64,000 bases of DNA, taken from positions 496,001 to 560,000 of the forward strand of contig NZ_JBLOOT010000002.1 in the NCBI RefSeq assembly GCF_049800675.1, in the 5' to 3' direction. The stretch's first letter is position 1; each line of letters begins with the position of its first letter. This DNA is from Cauispirillum nitrogeniifigens. Lineage in GTDB: Bacteria > Pseudomonadota > Alphaproteobacteria > Rhodospirillales > Rhodospirillaceae. The notes below the pieces were generated by a model that saw only the letters and a list, made by a program, of their open reading frames with translations, was not told where the DNA came from and did not search any database. The translations under genes and the position numbers were made by a program. Shown here in pieces: positions 1 through 8,653 of the stretch.

Positions 1-2874
1 GCCGAAGCGGCCCGACGCCACCTGCTTGATGGCCGAGTTGGCGTTGTCGCCGTTGGGACGCGGGCGGTAGCGCGACGGGTCCTCGCCGCCCTCGCCGCTG
101 TCGGACTTGGCGCCGATGCGGTTCATGGCGATGTTGAGGGTGCCGTGCGCCTCGGGCGACAGGGCGCCCAGGGACATCGCCGGGGTGACGAAGCGCTTGC
201 GGATCTCGGTGACCGACTCGACCTCGTCCAGGGACAGCTGGTGGCTGGCCGGCTTGAAGTCCAGCAGGTCGCGCAGGTTGATCGGCGGCAGCTTGCGCAG
301 GCCGTCGGAGTAGCGCTTGTACAGCGAGTAGCTGTCCGTCGACACGGCCGCCTGGAGGGTGTGGATCAGGGTGCCGTCGAAGGAGTGCGGCTCGCCGGAG
401 TGGCGGCGCACGCGGTAGAAGCCGCCCACCGGCAGCACGGCGGCCGAGGTGCCGAACGCCTTGTTGTGCTGGGTCAGGACCTTGTGCTGGATGCCGGCCA
501 TGCCGATGCCGGAAATGCGCGACGACATGCCGGGGAAGAACTCGGCGACCAGCGAGCGCGACAGGCCGATGGCCTCGAAGTTCAGGCCGCCGCGATAGGA
601 CGAGATCACCGAGATGCCCATCTTGGACATGATCTTGCGCAGACCGTCGTCAATGGCCTTCTTGAAGTTCTTCAGGCCCTCCTCAAGGGTCATGGTGCCG
701 AACAGGCCGCGACGGTGGCGCTCGGCGATGGCCTCCTCGGCGATGTAGGCGTTGACCGTGGTCGCGCCGACGCCGATCAGGACGGCGAAGTAGTGGGTGT
801 CCAGGCACTCGCCCGACCGCACGTTCAGGCTGGTGAAGGTGCGCAGCTGCTTCTTGATCAGGTGCGTGTGCACGGCGCCGGCGGCCAGGATCATGGGGAT
901 CGGGGCGCGGCCGGCGGTGACCTTCTCGTCGGTCAGGATGATGTGCGTGCAGCCGCCGCGCACGGCGTCCTCCGCCTCCTGCTGGATGCGGGTGATGGCG
1001 TCGCGCAGGGTATTGTCCGCCGCCCCGCCGTCGCAGCCCTCGATGCCGAAGGTGCAGTCGACGACCGCCGCCGTGTCCTTCATGTAGGCACGCATGGCGC
1101 GGTGCTCGGCGGTGGTCAGCACGGGGCTTTCCAGCTGGAGCAGCTCGCACTGGCTGGCATCCTCGTCGAGGATGTTGCCCAGGTTGCCCAGGCGGGTGTT
1201 CAGGCTCATCACCCGCGTCTCGCGCAGCGGGTCGATGGGCGGGTTGGTCACCTGGCTGAAGTTCTGGCGGAAGAAGTTGTGCAGGCCGCGATAGTTCTCC
1301 GACAGCACGGCCAGCGGGCCGTCGTCGCCCATGGAGCCGACGGCTTCCTTGCCGTCCTCGACCATCGGGTGGAGGATCAGCTCCATGTCTTCCATGGTGT
1401 GGCCGTAGCCGAGCTGGCGGCGGCGCAGCGTGTCGGCGTCCAGCGACGGCTCGGCGGCGCGGGCGTCCTTGAGCAGGCTGTCGAGCACGGTGACGCGCTC
1501 GGTCCACTTGCCGTAGGCCTGGCGGGCGGCGAGCATGTCCTTGGTCTCGGTGTCGCGGTAGAACCGCCCTTCGCGCAGGTCCACGGCGATGCACTCGCCG
1601 GGGCCGACGCGGCCCTTCTCGACCACCTCGGCCTCGTTGACGCGGACCATGCCGGTTTCGGAGCCGACGATCAGCAGGCCGTCGGTGGTCATGGTGTAGC
1701 GCAGCGGGCGCAGGCCGTTGCGGTCCAGGCCGGCGATGACCCAGCGGCCGTCGGTGGCGCAGATGGCGGCCGGGCCGTCCCACGGCTCCATGACGCAGGA
1801 GGCATAGGCGAACAGGGCGCGGTGGTCATCGGGCATCACGGCGTTCTGCACGATGGACTCGGGGATCAGCATGGCCTTGACCATCGGCGCCGGGCGGCCG
1901 GCGCGGACCATCAGCTCGAACACCGCGTCGAGGGCGGCGGAGTCGGAGCCGTGCGGCTGGACGATCGGCTTGAGGTCCTCGATGCGCTCGCCGAACACCT
2001 CGCAGGCCATGCGCGTCTCGTGGGCCTTCATCCAGTTGACGTTGCCGGTCAGCGTGTTGATCTCGCCGTTGTGGGCGAGCGTGCGGAACGGCTGGGCCAG
2101 GCGCCAGGTCGGGAAGGTGTTGGTCGAATAGCGCTGGTGATAGATGGCGAAGGACGACACGAAGCGTTCGTCCCGCAGGTCGGGATAGAACACGTCGAGC
2201 TGTTCGGCCAGGAACATGCCCTTGTAGATGATCGACCGGCACGACAGCGAGCAGATGTAGAACTCGCTGATGTTGTCGGCCAGGGCCTGCTTTTCCATGC
2301 GCCGGCGCAGCACGTAGAGGTCGGTCTCGAACTGTTCGTCGGACACGCCCTTGGTGTTGGCGATCATGATCTGTTCGATCTCGGGGCGGGTGGCGTTGGC
2401 CTTTTCCCCGATCACGTCGATGTTCACCGGCACCTGGCGCCAGCCGTAGATGGTGTAGCCGTAGTGCAGGATCTCGGACTCGACCAGGGTGCGGCAGCGC
2501 TCCTGGGCGTCCATGTCGTTCTTGGGCAGGAACACCTGGCCCACGGCCAGGCGGCCTTCGGCCAGGACGTGGCCGGTGCGGCTGACGTGTTCCTTGAAGA
2601 ACTCCTGGGGGATCTCGACGTGGATGCCCGCGCCGTCGCCGGTCTTGCCGTCGGCGTCGACGGCGCCACGGTGGAACAGCACCTTCAGGGCCTCGATGCC
2701 GGCCTCGACCACGGCGCGGCGCGGCTTGCCGTCCAGCGCGGCGACCATGCCGACGCCGCAGCTGTCGATTTCCTGGGTCGGGGAGTAGAGGTGGCCGGCT
2801 TCGAGCTTGGCGGCGTTGGCCTTCCAGTTCTCGACGAACTGTTCGCCCGATTCGATCCGTTCGATCTTGGTCAT
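1..2874 (-). CDS. gltB: Glutamate synthase (NADPH) large subunit, 3' part cut by window edge
   Basis: Large (alpha) subunit of NADPH-GOGAT, which converts 2-oxoglutarate plus glutamine to two glutamates in the cytoplasm. About 958 residues are visible and the C-terminus lies beyond the left edge. The start ATG (2874-2872) gives a short leader before Cys39 in the motif DSCGVGMV, the amidotransferase nucleophile exposed after propeptide removal in this family. The class II glutamine amidotransferase domain covers about residues 39-430 (YHQRYSTNTFPTW, LAHNGEINT, GLDRNGLRPLRY). The central domain follows, and the FMN synthase domain begins near residue 880 (SLGALSPEAHGTLN, GAKSDSGEGGEDP). It is the last visible gene of a minus-strand set gltD-GST-gltB with gaps of 10 and 19 bp. 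Identification is secure. Confidence 0.97.
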   Translation of the reverse strand, partial: MTKIERIESGEQFVENWKANAAKLEAGHLYSPTQEIDSCGVGMVAALDGKPRRAVVEAGIEALKVLFHRGAVDADGKTGDGAGIHVEIPQEFFKEHVSRTGHVLAEGRLAVGQVFLPKNDMDAQERCRTLVESEILHYGYTIYGWRQVPVNIDVIGEKANATRPEIEQIMIANTKGVSDEQFETDLYVLRRRMEKQALADNISEFYICSLSCRSIIYKGMFLAEQLDVFYPDLRDERFVSSFAIYHQRYSTNTFPTWRLAQPFRTLAHNGEINTLTGNVNWMKAHETRMACEVFGERIEDLKPIVQPHGSDSAALDAVFELMVRAGRPAPMVKAMLIPESIVQNAVMPDDHRALFAYASCVMEPWDGPAAICATDGRWVIAGLDRNGLRPLRYTMTTDGLLIVGSETGMVRVNEAEVVEKGRVGPGECIAVDLREGRFYRDTETKDMLAARQAYGKWTERVTVLDSLLKDARAAEPSLDADTLRRRQLGYGHTMEDMELILHPMVEDGKEAVGSMGDDGPLAVLSENYRGLHNFFRQNFSQVTNPPIDPLRETRVMSLNTRLGNLGNILDEDASQCELLQLESPVLTTAEHRAMRAYMKDTAAVVDCTFGIEGCDGGAADNTLRDAITRIQQEAEDAVRGGCTHIILTDEKVTAGRAPIPMILAAGAVHTHLIKKQLRTFTSLNVRSGECLDTHYFAVLIGVGATTVNAYIAEEAIAERHRRGLFGTMTLEEGLKNFKKAIDDGLRKIMSKMGISVISSYRGGLNFEAIGLSRSLVAEFFPGMSSRISGIGMAGIQHKVLTQHNKAFGTSAAVLPVGGFYRVRRHSGEPHSFDGTLIHTLQAAVSTDSYSLYKRYSDGLRKLPPINLRDLLDFKPASHQLSLDEVESVTEIRKRFVTPAMSLGALSPEAHGTLNIAMNRIGAKSDSGEGGEDPSRYRPRPNGDNANSAIKQVASGRFG

Positions 2875-2893
2875 TGACTCTCTCCTTCGCGGC

Positions 2894-3520
2894 TCAGGCA
2901 GCGCTGTCGGCGCCGGCGCCGATCCAGTCGTGGGATACATGCCGGGGCTGGGCGGCGACACGGGCCAGCCAGGCGGCGACGGCCGGGAATTCCGCGAGCG
3001 GAATGCCGGCGTGCTCGGATTCGGAGACATAGCCATAGGTGGCGATGTCGGCGATGGTCAGGCGGCCGGCGGCCAGCCAGTCGTGGGTCGTCAGGTGGCG
3101 GTCCAGGGCGGCCAGGCCGTCACGGGCCGACGCCATCTTGACGGCGAAGGCCTCGGGCTGGGCCTTGTCGCGGCCGGTCGCCGCCCACATCTTGACGCCG
3201 CCGATGTTGGGTTCGAGCAGGTTCTGCTCGAAGAACATCCAGCGCAGCGTCTGGGCGCGGTCCAGGGTGTCGGCCGGCAGCAACGCGGTGCCCTCGGCCA
3301 GGTGCCACAGGATGGCGCCGGACTCCGGCAGCAGGGTGCCGTCGTCCAGTTCCAGGACGGGGATGCGGCCGGCCGGGTTCTTGGCCAGGAAGGCCGGAAC
3401 CCGCGACTGCCCGGTGGTGATGTCGACCTCGACGTACTCGAAGGCCCGCCCCAGGTGCGACAGCAGCAGGCGGATCTTGTAGCCGTTGCGCGACAGATGG
3501 TTGTCGTACAGGCGCAGCAT
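2894..3520 (-). CDS. Glutathione S-transferase family protein between gltD and gltB
   Basis: A 208-residue cytosolic GST-like protein. The N-terminal thioredoxin-fold domain (about residues 1-78) has the cis-Pro segment RIPVLELDDG and the glutathione-contacting PESGAILWHL. The helical C-terminal domain has the conserved ADIATYGYV segment, like the N-capping/hydrophobic staple of GSTs. Length is normal for the family. It lies between the two glutamate synthase genes, 10 bp after gltD and 19 bp before gltB, and is presumably co-transcribed. The substrate cannot be inferred. The placement suggests co-expression with nitrogen assimilation but no known mechanistic link to GOGAT. Confidence 0.9.
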   Translation of the reverse strand: MLRLYDNHLSRNGYKIRLLLSHLGRAFEYVEVDITTGQSRVPAFLAKNPAGRIPVLELDDGTLLPESGAILWHLAEGTALLPADTLDRAQTLRWMFFEQNLLEPNIGGVKMWAATGRDKAQPEAFAVKMASARDGLAALDRHLTTHDWLAAGRLTIADIATYGYVSESEHAGIPLAEFPAVAAWLARVAAQPRHVSHDWIGAGADSAA

Positions 3521-3530
3521 GGGTCCTGCC

Positions 3531-4985
3531 CTACTCGGCCGCGACCAGGGAGTCCTGGCCGACCTTGGCGTTCAGATAGCGTCCGATGGCGGCGGCGGCG
3601 TCGCGGCCGTCGCGGATGGCCCACACCACCAGCGAGGCGCCGCGCACGATGTCGCCGGCGGCGAACACGCCGTCCATGGCGCTCATCATGGTGCGCGGGT
3701 TGGTCTTGATGGTGCCCCACTCGGTGACCTTGAGGTCGTCCTGGCCGAACATGGCGGGCAGGTCCTCGGGCTCGAAGCCCAGGGCCTCGATCACCAGGTC
3801 GGCCGGGGTGACGAAGGCCGAGCCCTCGATGGGCTGCGGCTTCTGGCGGCCCGAGGCGTCGGCGACGCCCAGGTGCATGCGGATGGAGCGCACGCCGGTC
3901 ACCACGTCGCCGGTGCCCTCGTTGAGCAGGGCCTCGGGGGCGGCCAGCCACTCGAAGCGCACGCCCTCCTCCTCGGCGTTGGCGACCTCGCGCTGCGATC
4001 CGGGCATGTTGTCGCGGTCGCGGCGGTACAGGCAGGTCACGGCCGCGGCGCCCTGGCGGATGGCGGTGCGCACGCAGTCCATGGCGGTGTCGCCGCCGCC
4101 GATGACGACGACGTTCTTGCCCTGGGCGTTGAGGCTGCCGTCCTCGTAGGCCGGGACGCTGTCGCCCAGGCTCACCTTGTTGGAGGTGATGAGGTAGTCC
4201 AGCGCCTTGTAGACGCCCTTCAGGCCGGCGCCCGGCACGGTCAGGCGGCGGGCCTTGTAGACGCCGGTGGCGATCAGCAGGGCGTCGTGCTTGGCCTTCA
4301 GGCTGTCGAACGACACGGCGCCGCCGACGTCGGTGTTGGGATGGAAGTGGACGCCGGCCTCTTCAAGCAGCGTGACGCGGCGCGCGATGACGTCCTTTTC
4401 CAGCTTGAAGCCGGGGATGCCGTAGACCAGCAGGCCGCCGATGCGGTCGTAGCGGTCGTAGACATGGACCTGGAAGCCCTGCTTGCGCAGTTCCTCGGCC
4501 GCCGCCATGCCGGCCGGACCGCCGCCGATGATGCCCACCGACTCGGTGCGCTCGACCTCGGGCTTCACCGGCTTGACCCAGCCGTTCTTCCACGCGGTGT
4601 CGGTGATGTACTTCTCCACCGCGCCGATGGTCACGGCGTTGTGGCGCGACTGCTCCAGGACGCAGGAGCCCTCGCACAGGCGGTCCTGCGGGCAGATGCG
4701 GCCGCACACCTCGGGCATGTTGTTGGTCGAGGAGGAGATGGCATAGGCCTCCTCCAGGCGGCCGTTGGCCGTCAGCATCAGCCAGTCGGGGATGTGGTTC
4801 CCCAGCGGGCAGTGGATCTGGCAGAACGGGATGCCGCACTGTTCGCAGCGCGAGGCCTGCTCGCCGGCCCGTTCATCCTGGAAGCCGGCGTAGATCTCGT
4901 CGAAGTCCTGGCGGCGGACCTCGGCGGCGCGCTTGTCCGGCATCTGCTGATCAAGGCGGATGAACTGGAGCATCTTGGACGACAT
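3531..4985 (-). CDS. gltD: Glutamate synthase (NADPH) small subunit
   Basis: The 484-residue beta subunit of GOGAT. It oxidises NADPH at FAD and passes electrons through Fe-S clusters to the large subunit. Two N-terminal cysteine groups bind 4Fe-4S clusters (CEQCGIPFCQIHCPLGNHIP near residues 47-66, then CGRICPQDRLCEGSC near 95-109). An FAD-binding Rossmann motif follows (GIIGGGPAGMAAAEEL, about residue 150), then a second dinucleotide motif for NADPH (VVVIGGGDTAMDC, about residue 290). A C-terminal FAD segment (DGVFAAGDIVRGASLVVWAI) closes the protein. It is the first gene of the minus-strand set; the 312-bp gap upstream to divergent uppP probably holds its promoter. Confidence 0.97.
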   Translation of the reverse strand: MSSKMLQFIRLDQQMPDKRAAEVRRQDFDEIYAGFQDERAGEQASRCEQCGIPFCQIHCPLGNHIPDWLMLTANGRLEEAYAISSSTNNMPEVCGRICPQDRLCEGSCVLEQSRHNAVTIGAVEKYITDTAWKNGWVKPVKPEVERTESVGIIGGGPAGMAAAEELRKQGFQVHVYDRYDRIGGLLVYGIPGFKLEKDVIARRVTLLEEAGVHFHPNTDVGGAVSFDSLKAKHDALLIATGVYKARRLTVPGAGLKGVYKALDYLITSNKVSLGDSVPAYEDGSLNAQGKNVVVIGGGDTAMDCVRTAIRQGAAAVTCLYRRDRDNMPGSQREVANAEEEGVRFEWLAAPEALLNEGTGDVVTGVRSIRMHLGVADASGRQKPQPIEGSAFVTPADLVIEALGFEPEDLPAMFGQDDLKVTEWGTIKTNPRTMMSAMDGVFAAGDIVRGASLVVWAIRDGRDAAAAIGRYLNAKVGQDSLVAAE

Positions 4986-5297
4986 GCGTCGGCCTCCTCG
5001 GAAAAAAGTCTCGCGAACGGGGCGGGGCGGTCTTCAGGGTCCGGTATAGGGCCGGAAGCCGCATGGCTCAAGGGAAAACCGGCAAATAGGACAACTTCGT
5101 TTACCATTTTCTCCGGGGCGGGCGGAATCCCTGGCCTTGCGGCGGGGCCTCAGACCCGAAGATAGTTCAGCTTTGTTTACTATCACCGAAGGATGCGGCT
5201 TTGCGCCTTTCGTCTGTGCCACCATCTTGCCCCTTGGGGGCGGTGCAGCACGGTGGTAAGACAGGGGCCCCGTCACGCTCCAGCCAGGGGGCCCTTC
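4986..5297. promoter_or_regulatory. Divergent gltD/uppP intergenic region with a small palindrome
   Basis: A 312-bp gene-free stretch between divergent gltD and uppP. It is locally much more AT-rich than its surroundings around 5093-5190. Two similar blocks (TTCGTTTACCAT near 5096 and TTTGTTTACTAT near 5172) form an imperfect direct repeat about 75 bp apart. The second lies inside a palindrome, GATAGT (5161-5166) with ACTATC (5179-5184). This arrangement suits a regulator-binding and promoter region, but no specific factor can be named. Confidence 0.4.
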
Positions 5298-6107
5298 GTG
5301 AGCCTGCTGCAGATCATCGTCCTCGCCCTGGTCCAGGGCATCACCGAATTCCTGCCGGTCAGTTCCTCGGGGCACCTCATCCTGGTGCCCATTGTCGCCC
5401 AGTGGCCCGACCAGGGGCTGGCGATGGACGTGGCCGTGCATGTCGGCACCCTGGGCGCCGTGCTGATCTACTTCTGGCGCGATGTCTGGGGCATGCTCGT
5501 CGGCCTGGGGCGGCAGATCCAGGGCAAGCGCGACCCCGGCGCGCGTCTGTTCTGGCAGGTGGTGCTGGGTACCATCCCGGTGGTGCTGGCCGGCCTTGCC
5601 CTCAAGCTCCTGGATGCCACGGATGCGTTGCGCTCCATGGCGGTGATCGGCTGGACCATGCTGATCGGTGGCATCCTGTTGTGGCTGGCCGACCGCTACT
5701 GCATGCGGGTGAAGAGTCTGGCCCACATGCCCTATGGCGAGGCGCTGATCATCGGCCTGTCGCAGGTGGTGGCGCTGATCCCCGGCACTTCGCGCTCGGG
5801 CATCACCATGACGGCGGCCCGCGCCCTGGGCTACGAGCGCCCGGACGCCGCCCGCTTCTCGCTGCTGCTGTCCATCCCCACCATCCTGGCCGCCGGCCTG
5901 CTGCTGGGCCTGGAGGTGCGCGAGGCCGGCGACGTCGACCTGACCGAGTCGATCCTGCTCGGCGCCGCCCTGGCTTTCGTCTCCGCCCTGGTCGCCATCG
6001 CCGTCATGATGGCCTGGCTGAAGCGCGCCAGCTTCGCGCCCTTCGTCATCTATCGCCTGATCCTGGGCGTGGTCCTGCTGGCGGCGGCCTACGGCGGCTG
6101 GGGCTGA
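5298..6107 (+). CDS. uppP: Undecaprenyl-diphosphate phosphatase
   Basis: A 269-residue polytopic inner-membrane enzyme that dephosphorylates undecaprenyl diphosphate to recycle the lipid carrier of peptidoglycan and other surface glycans. GTG 5298 is chosen because it begins the family N-terminus MSLLQIIVLALVQGITEF; a further upstream ATG in frame (5193) would add an unconserved Arg-rich leader. Both signature motifs are present: the GITEFLPVSSSGHLIL loop near residues 14-29 and PGTSRSGITMTAAR near 160-173. Length is typical. It converges on the response regulator gene with only 4 bp between stop codons, leaving little room for a terminator. Confidence 0.95.
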   Translation: MSLLQIIVLALVQGITEFLPVSSSGHLILVPIVAQWPDQGLAMDVAVHVGTLGAVLIYFWRDVWGMLVGLGRQIQGKRDPGARLFWQVVLGTIPVVLAGLALKLLDATDALRSMAVIGWTMLIGGILLWLADRYCMRVKSLAHMPYGEALIIGLSQVVALIPGTSRSGITMTAARALGYERPDAARFSLLLSIPTILAAGLLLGLEVREAGDVDLTESILLGAALAFVSALVAIAVMMAWLKRASFAPFVIYRLILGVVLLAAAYGGWG

Positions 6108-6111
6108 GGCC

Positions 6112-6834
6112 TCACCCCTCCGTCACCGTCGCGGCGAAGCGGTAGCCGCGTCCGCGCACGGTTTCGATCAGGCGGTCGTCGCCCCTGTCGTCGCCCAGCT
6201 TGGCGCGCAGGCGGCTGATCAGGATGTCGATGGCCCGGCCGCCGGGGTTGGCGCCGCGGCGGTCGCTGATCTGGTCGGCCAGCAGGTCGCGCGGGATGAT
6301 CACCTGAGGATTGGCCACCAGATAGGCCAGGACGTCGAACTCCGCCGGGGTCAGGGCCGGGCGCGTGCCATCGGCGGCGATGACCTGGCGGCCATCGCGG
6401 TCGAGCGTCCAGCCGGCGAAGCGTTCCATCGCCACGCCGCGCAGGGCGGCATTGCCGCCGCCCGCAGCGTGGCGGTTGAGCACGTTGCGCACGCGGGCCA
6501 GCAGTTCGCGCGGGAAGAACGGCTTGGTGACGTAGTCGTCGGCGCCGATCTCCAGGCCCAGGGCGCGATCCTCCGGCGCATCGCGCGAGGTCACGACGAT
6601 AATGCCCAGGCGCGAGCGGCGGCGGATCTGGCGCAGCAGTTCCAGCCCGTCGCCATCGGGCAGGCCGAGGTCGAGCAGCACCAGATCCACCACCTGCCCC
6701 TCCAGCGCCGCCTGCATGGCATGGCCGTCGGCGGCGCTCAGCGTGACATAGCCGGCATTGGTCAAATAGGCGGCAATCATCTCGCGGACCGCGCCGTCGT
6801 CCTCCACGACGAGAACTTTTTTCGCCGTCGTCAT
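6112..6834 (-). CDS. OmpR/PhoB-family two-component response regulator, no adjacent kinase
   Basis: A 240-residue cytoplasmic transcription regulator. The receiver domain (about residues 1-120) shows the acidic pair in VLVVEDD, the phospho-acceptor Asp in VLLDLGLPDGDG, a Thr in VVTSRD and the conserved Lys in DDYVTKPF. A winged-helix DNA-binding domain follows (about 140-235; LTPAEFDVLAYLV, GRAIDILISRLRAKLGDD, ETVRGRGYRF). ATG 6834 is preferred over an upstream start that adds a 19-residue nonconserved leader. No histidine kinase is in the window, so it is orphan here. It is divergent from urtA across a 448-bp gap, but nothing in the sequence shows that it controls that operon. Confidence 0.93.
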   Translation of the reverse strand: MTTAKKVLVVEDDGAVREMIAAYLTNAGYVTLSAADGHAMQAALEGQVVDLVLLDLGLPDGDGLELLRQIRRRSRLGIIVVTSRDAPEDRALGLEIGADDYVTKPFFPRELLARVRNVLNRHAAGGGNAALRGVAMERFAGWTLDRDGRQVIAADGTRPALTPAEFDVLAYLVANPQVIIPRDLLADQISDRRGANPGGRAIDILISRLRAKLGDDRGDDRLIETVRGRGYRFAATVTEG

Positions 6835-7192
6835 GCCGCGCCGTCCCCCGTCCCGGAAACATCCCGGACACGAAGCGGGGACAGACGGCACGCTTCCGCG
6901 ACGCCGCAGCCGCCCCTCAGGAAAAGATCAAGAAACACGCTGGGGATAAGTCCAGACGGGGGAGAGGCCAGGGGCCGGGGGAAGGGTCTGCGTCCCATGG
7001 CGAAAGTACCTCTGCTGTGACCGTCCGACCCCGGATTTGTAGCGCATTGATGCTCTATTTGTAAGCGGTTCTTTTCCATGCCCAGTACTTGGGCATGGCT
7101 CCGGCGCCCGCTGCCCGCCGGGGCGGCGGGGAGACTGTGCCGTCGCCGTGGAAACGCTCCTTTCTCCTGGCGGTCCAAGGGGTTGCCGGCGT

Positions 7193-7208
7193 TGGCACGG
7201 CGCCTGCT
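7193..7208 (+). promoter_or_regulatory. Sigma-54 (RpoN) promoter upstream of urtA
   Basis: The 16-mer TGGCACGGCGCCTGCT matches the -24/-12 consensus TGGCACG-N4-TTGCW at all positions except one T. The essential GG and GC dinucleotides are correctly spaced. The -12 element lies about 75 bp before the urtA ATG, in the 448-bp gap 6835-7282 that holds no gene. Sigma-54/NtrC control of urea uptake and urease is well established in proteobacteria. No convincing NtrC site was located by eye. Confidence 0.75.
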
Positions 7209-7282
7209 GTGGGGCAGGGGCGCGGACAGGCCGTCCGCCTGTCCCCTGGCCCAGCCATCGGCCCAGCAGTAGGAAGGATCCC

Positions 7283-8572
7283 ATGAAGAAAACGCTGCGC
7301 ACCCTTGTCGCCGCCACCGCCTTCGCCGCGGTGGGCGCCGTTTCCGCCCTGCCCGCCTGGGCGGCCGACACCATCAAGGTCGGCATCCTGCACTCCCTGT
7401 CGGGGACCATGGCCATCAGCGAGACGACGCTGAAGGACTCCATGCTGATGATGATCGACGACCTCAACAAGCAGGGCGGCCTGCTGGGCAAGAAGGTCGA
7501 GCCGGTGGTCGTCGACCCGGCCTCCAACTGGCCGCTGTTCGCCGAGAAGGCGCGCGAGCTGCTGGAGAAGGACAAGGTCGACGTGATCTTCGGCTGCTGG
7601 ACCTCGGTGTCGCGCAAGTCGGTGCTGCCGGTGGTCGAGGAACTGAACGGCCTGCTGTTCTACCCCGTCCAGTACGAGGGCGAGGAAAGCTCCCGCAACG
7701 TGTTCTACACCGGCGCCGCGCCGAACCAGCAGGCCATCCCGGCGGTGGACTACCTGATGAACGACCTGGGCGTGAAGCGCTGGGTCCTGGCCGGCACCGA
7801 CTACGTCTACCCGCGCACCACCAACAAGATCCTGGAGCAGTACCTCAAGGACAAGGGCGTCGCGCCCGAGGACATCATGGTCAACTACACGCCCTTCGGC
7901 CATGCCGACTGGCAGACCATCGTCTCCGACGTCAAGAAGTTCGGCTCCGCCGGCAAGAAGACCGCCGTGGTGTCCACCATCAACGGTGACGCCAACGTGC
8001 CGTTCTACAAGGAGCTCGCCAACCAGGGCGTGAAGGCCAGCGACATCCCGGTCGTGGCGTTCTCCGTCGGCGAGGAGGAATTGGCTGGCATCGACACCAA
8101 GCCGCTGGTCGGCCACCTCGCCGCCTGGAACTACTTCATGAGCGTCGATGACAAGGCCAACAGCGAGTTCATCAAGAAGTGGCACGCCTTCATCAAGGAC
8201 ACCAAGCGCGTCACCAACGACCCGATGGAAGCCCACTACATCGGCTTCAACATGTGGGTCCAGGCCGTGCGCCAGGCCGGCACCACCGACGTCGACGCCG
8301 TGCGCCAGGCCATGTACGGCCAGAAGGTCGCCAACCTGACCGGCGGCGTGTCGGAGATGCTGCCCAACCACCACGTCACCAAGCCGGTGCTGATCGGTGA
8401 AATCCAGCCCGACGGCCAGTTCGCCACCGTGTGGCAGACCGACGGCCTGGTCGCCGGCGATGCCTGGTCCGACTTCATCCCCGAGTCGAAGAAGCTGACC
8501 GCCGACTGGACCTACCCCTGGGTCTGCGGCAACTGCGAAAAGCCGAAGTACGCCACCTCGGCCGGCATGTAA
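7283..8572 (+). CDS. urtA: Urea ABC transporter, periplasmic urea-binding protein
   Basis: A 429-residue solute-binding protein that captures urea in the periplasm for the UrtBCDE transporter. It has a signal peptide (MKKTLRTLVAATAFAAVG... ending PAWAA near residue 28). The body matches the UrtA branch of Leu/Ile/Val-type binding proteins: IKVGILHSLSGTMAISE, FGCWTSVSRKSVLPVVEE, GLLFYPVQYEG and the C-terminal DWTYPWVCGNCEKP. ATG 7283 is preceded by AGGAAGG. It is the first gene of the urt operon, 75 bp after a sigma-54 promoter, and is followed by a strong hairpin before urtB, which suggests higher expression than the membrane genes. Confidence 0.97.
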   Translation: MKKTLRTLVAATAFAAVGAVSALPAWAADTIKVGILHSLSGTMAISETTLKDSMLMMIDDLNKQGGLLGKKVEPVVVDPASNWPLFAEKARELLEKDKVDVIFGCWTSVSRKSVLPVVEELNGLLFYPVQYEGEESSRNVFYTGAAPNQQAIPAVDYLMNDLGVKRWVLAGTDYVYPRTTNKILEQYLKDKGVAPEDIMVNYTPFGHADWQTIVSDVKKFGSAGKKTAVVSTINGDANVPFYKELANQGVKASDIPVVAFSVGEEELAGIDTKPLVGHLAAWNYFMSVDDKANSEFIKKWHAFIKDTKRVTNDPMEAHYIGFNMWVQAVRQAGTTDVDAVRQAMYGQKVANLTGGVSEMLPNHHVTKPVLIGEIQPDGQFATVWQTDGLVAGDAWSDFIPESKKLTADWTYPWVCGNCEKPKYATSAGM

Positions 8573-8587
8573 GCCTCTGACCACCAC

Positions 8588-8614
8588 CCCGGCCCGCCAC
8601 CCCGGCGGGCCGGG
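8588..8614 (+). terminator. Intercistronic hairpin between urtA and urtB
   Basis: A perfect 11-bp stem (CCCGGCCCGCC at 8588-8598 pairs with 8604-8614) with a 5-nt loop sits 15 bp after the urtA stop. It is followed by a C/T-rich run but no T tract, so complete termination is unlikely. Hairpins at this position after binding-protein genes often stabilise the upstream mRNA or allow partial termination, keeping the binding protein in excess over the permease. Confidence 0.55.
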
Positions 8615-8653
8615 CCTTCTCCCTCCCCCAGAGACCATCTCGGGAGACCGCCC

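Noticed and set aside
145..2877. A 910-codon open frame on the plus strand antisense to gltB
   Set aside because: It is the mirror of a highly conserved glutamate synthase gene. Its product is Val/Asp/His/Gly-rich with no domain pattern, as expected from antisense frames in GC-rich DNA.
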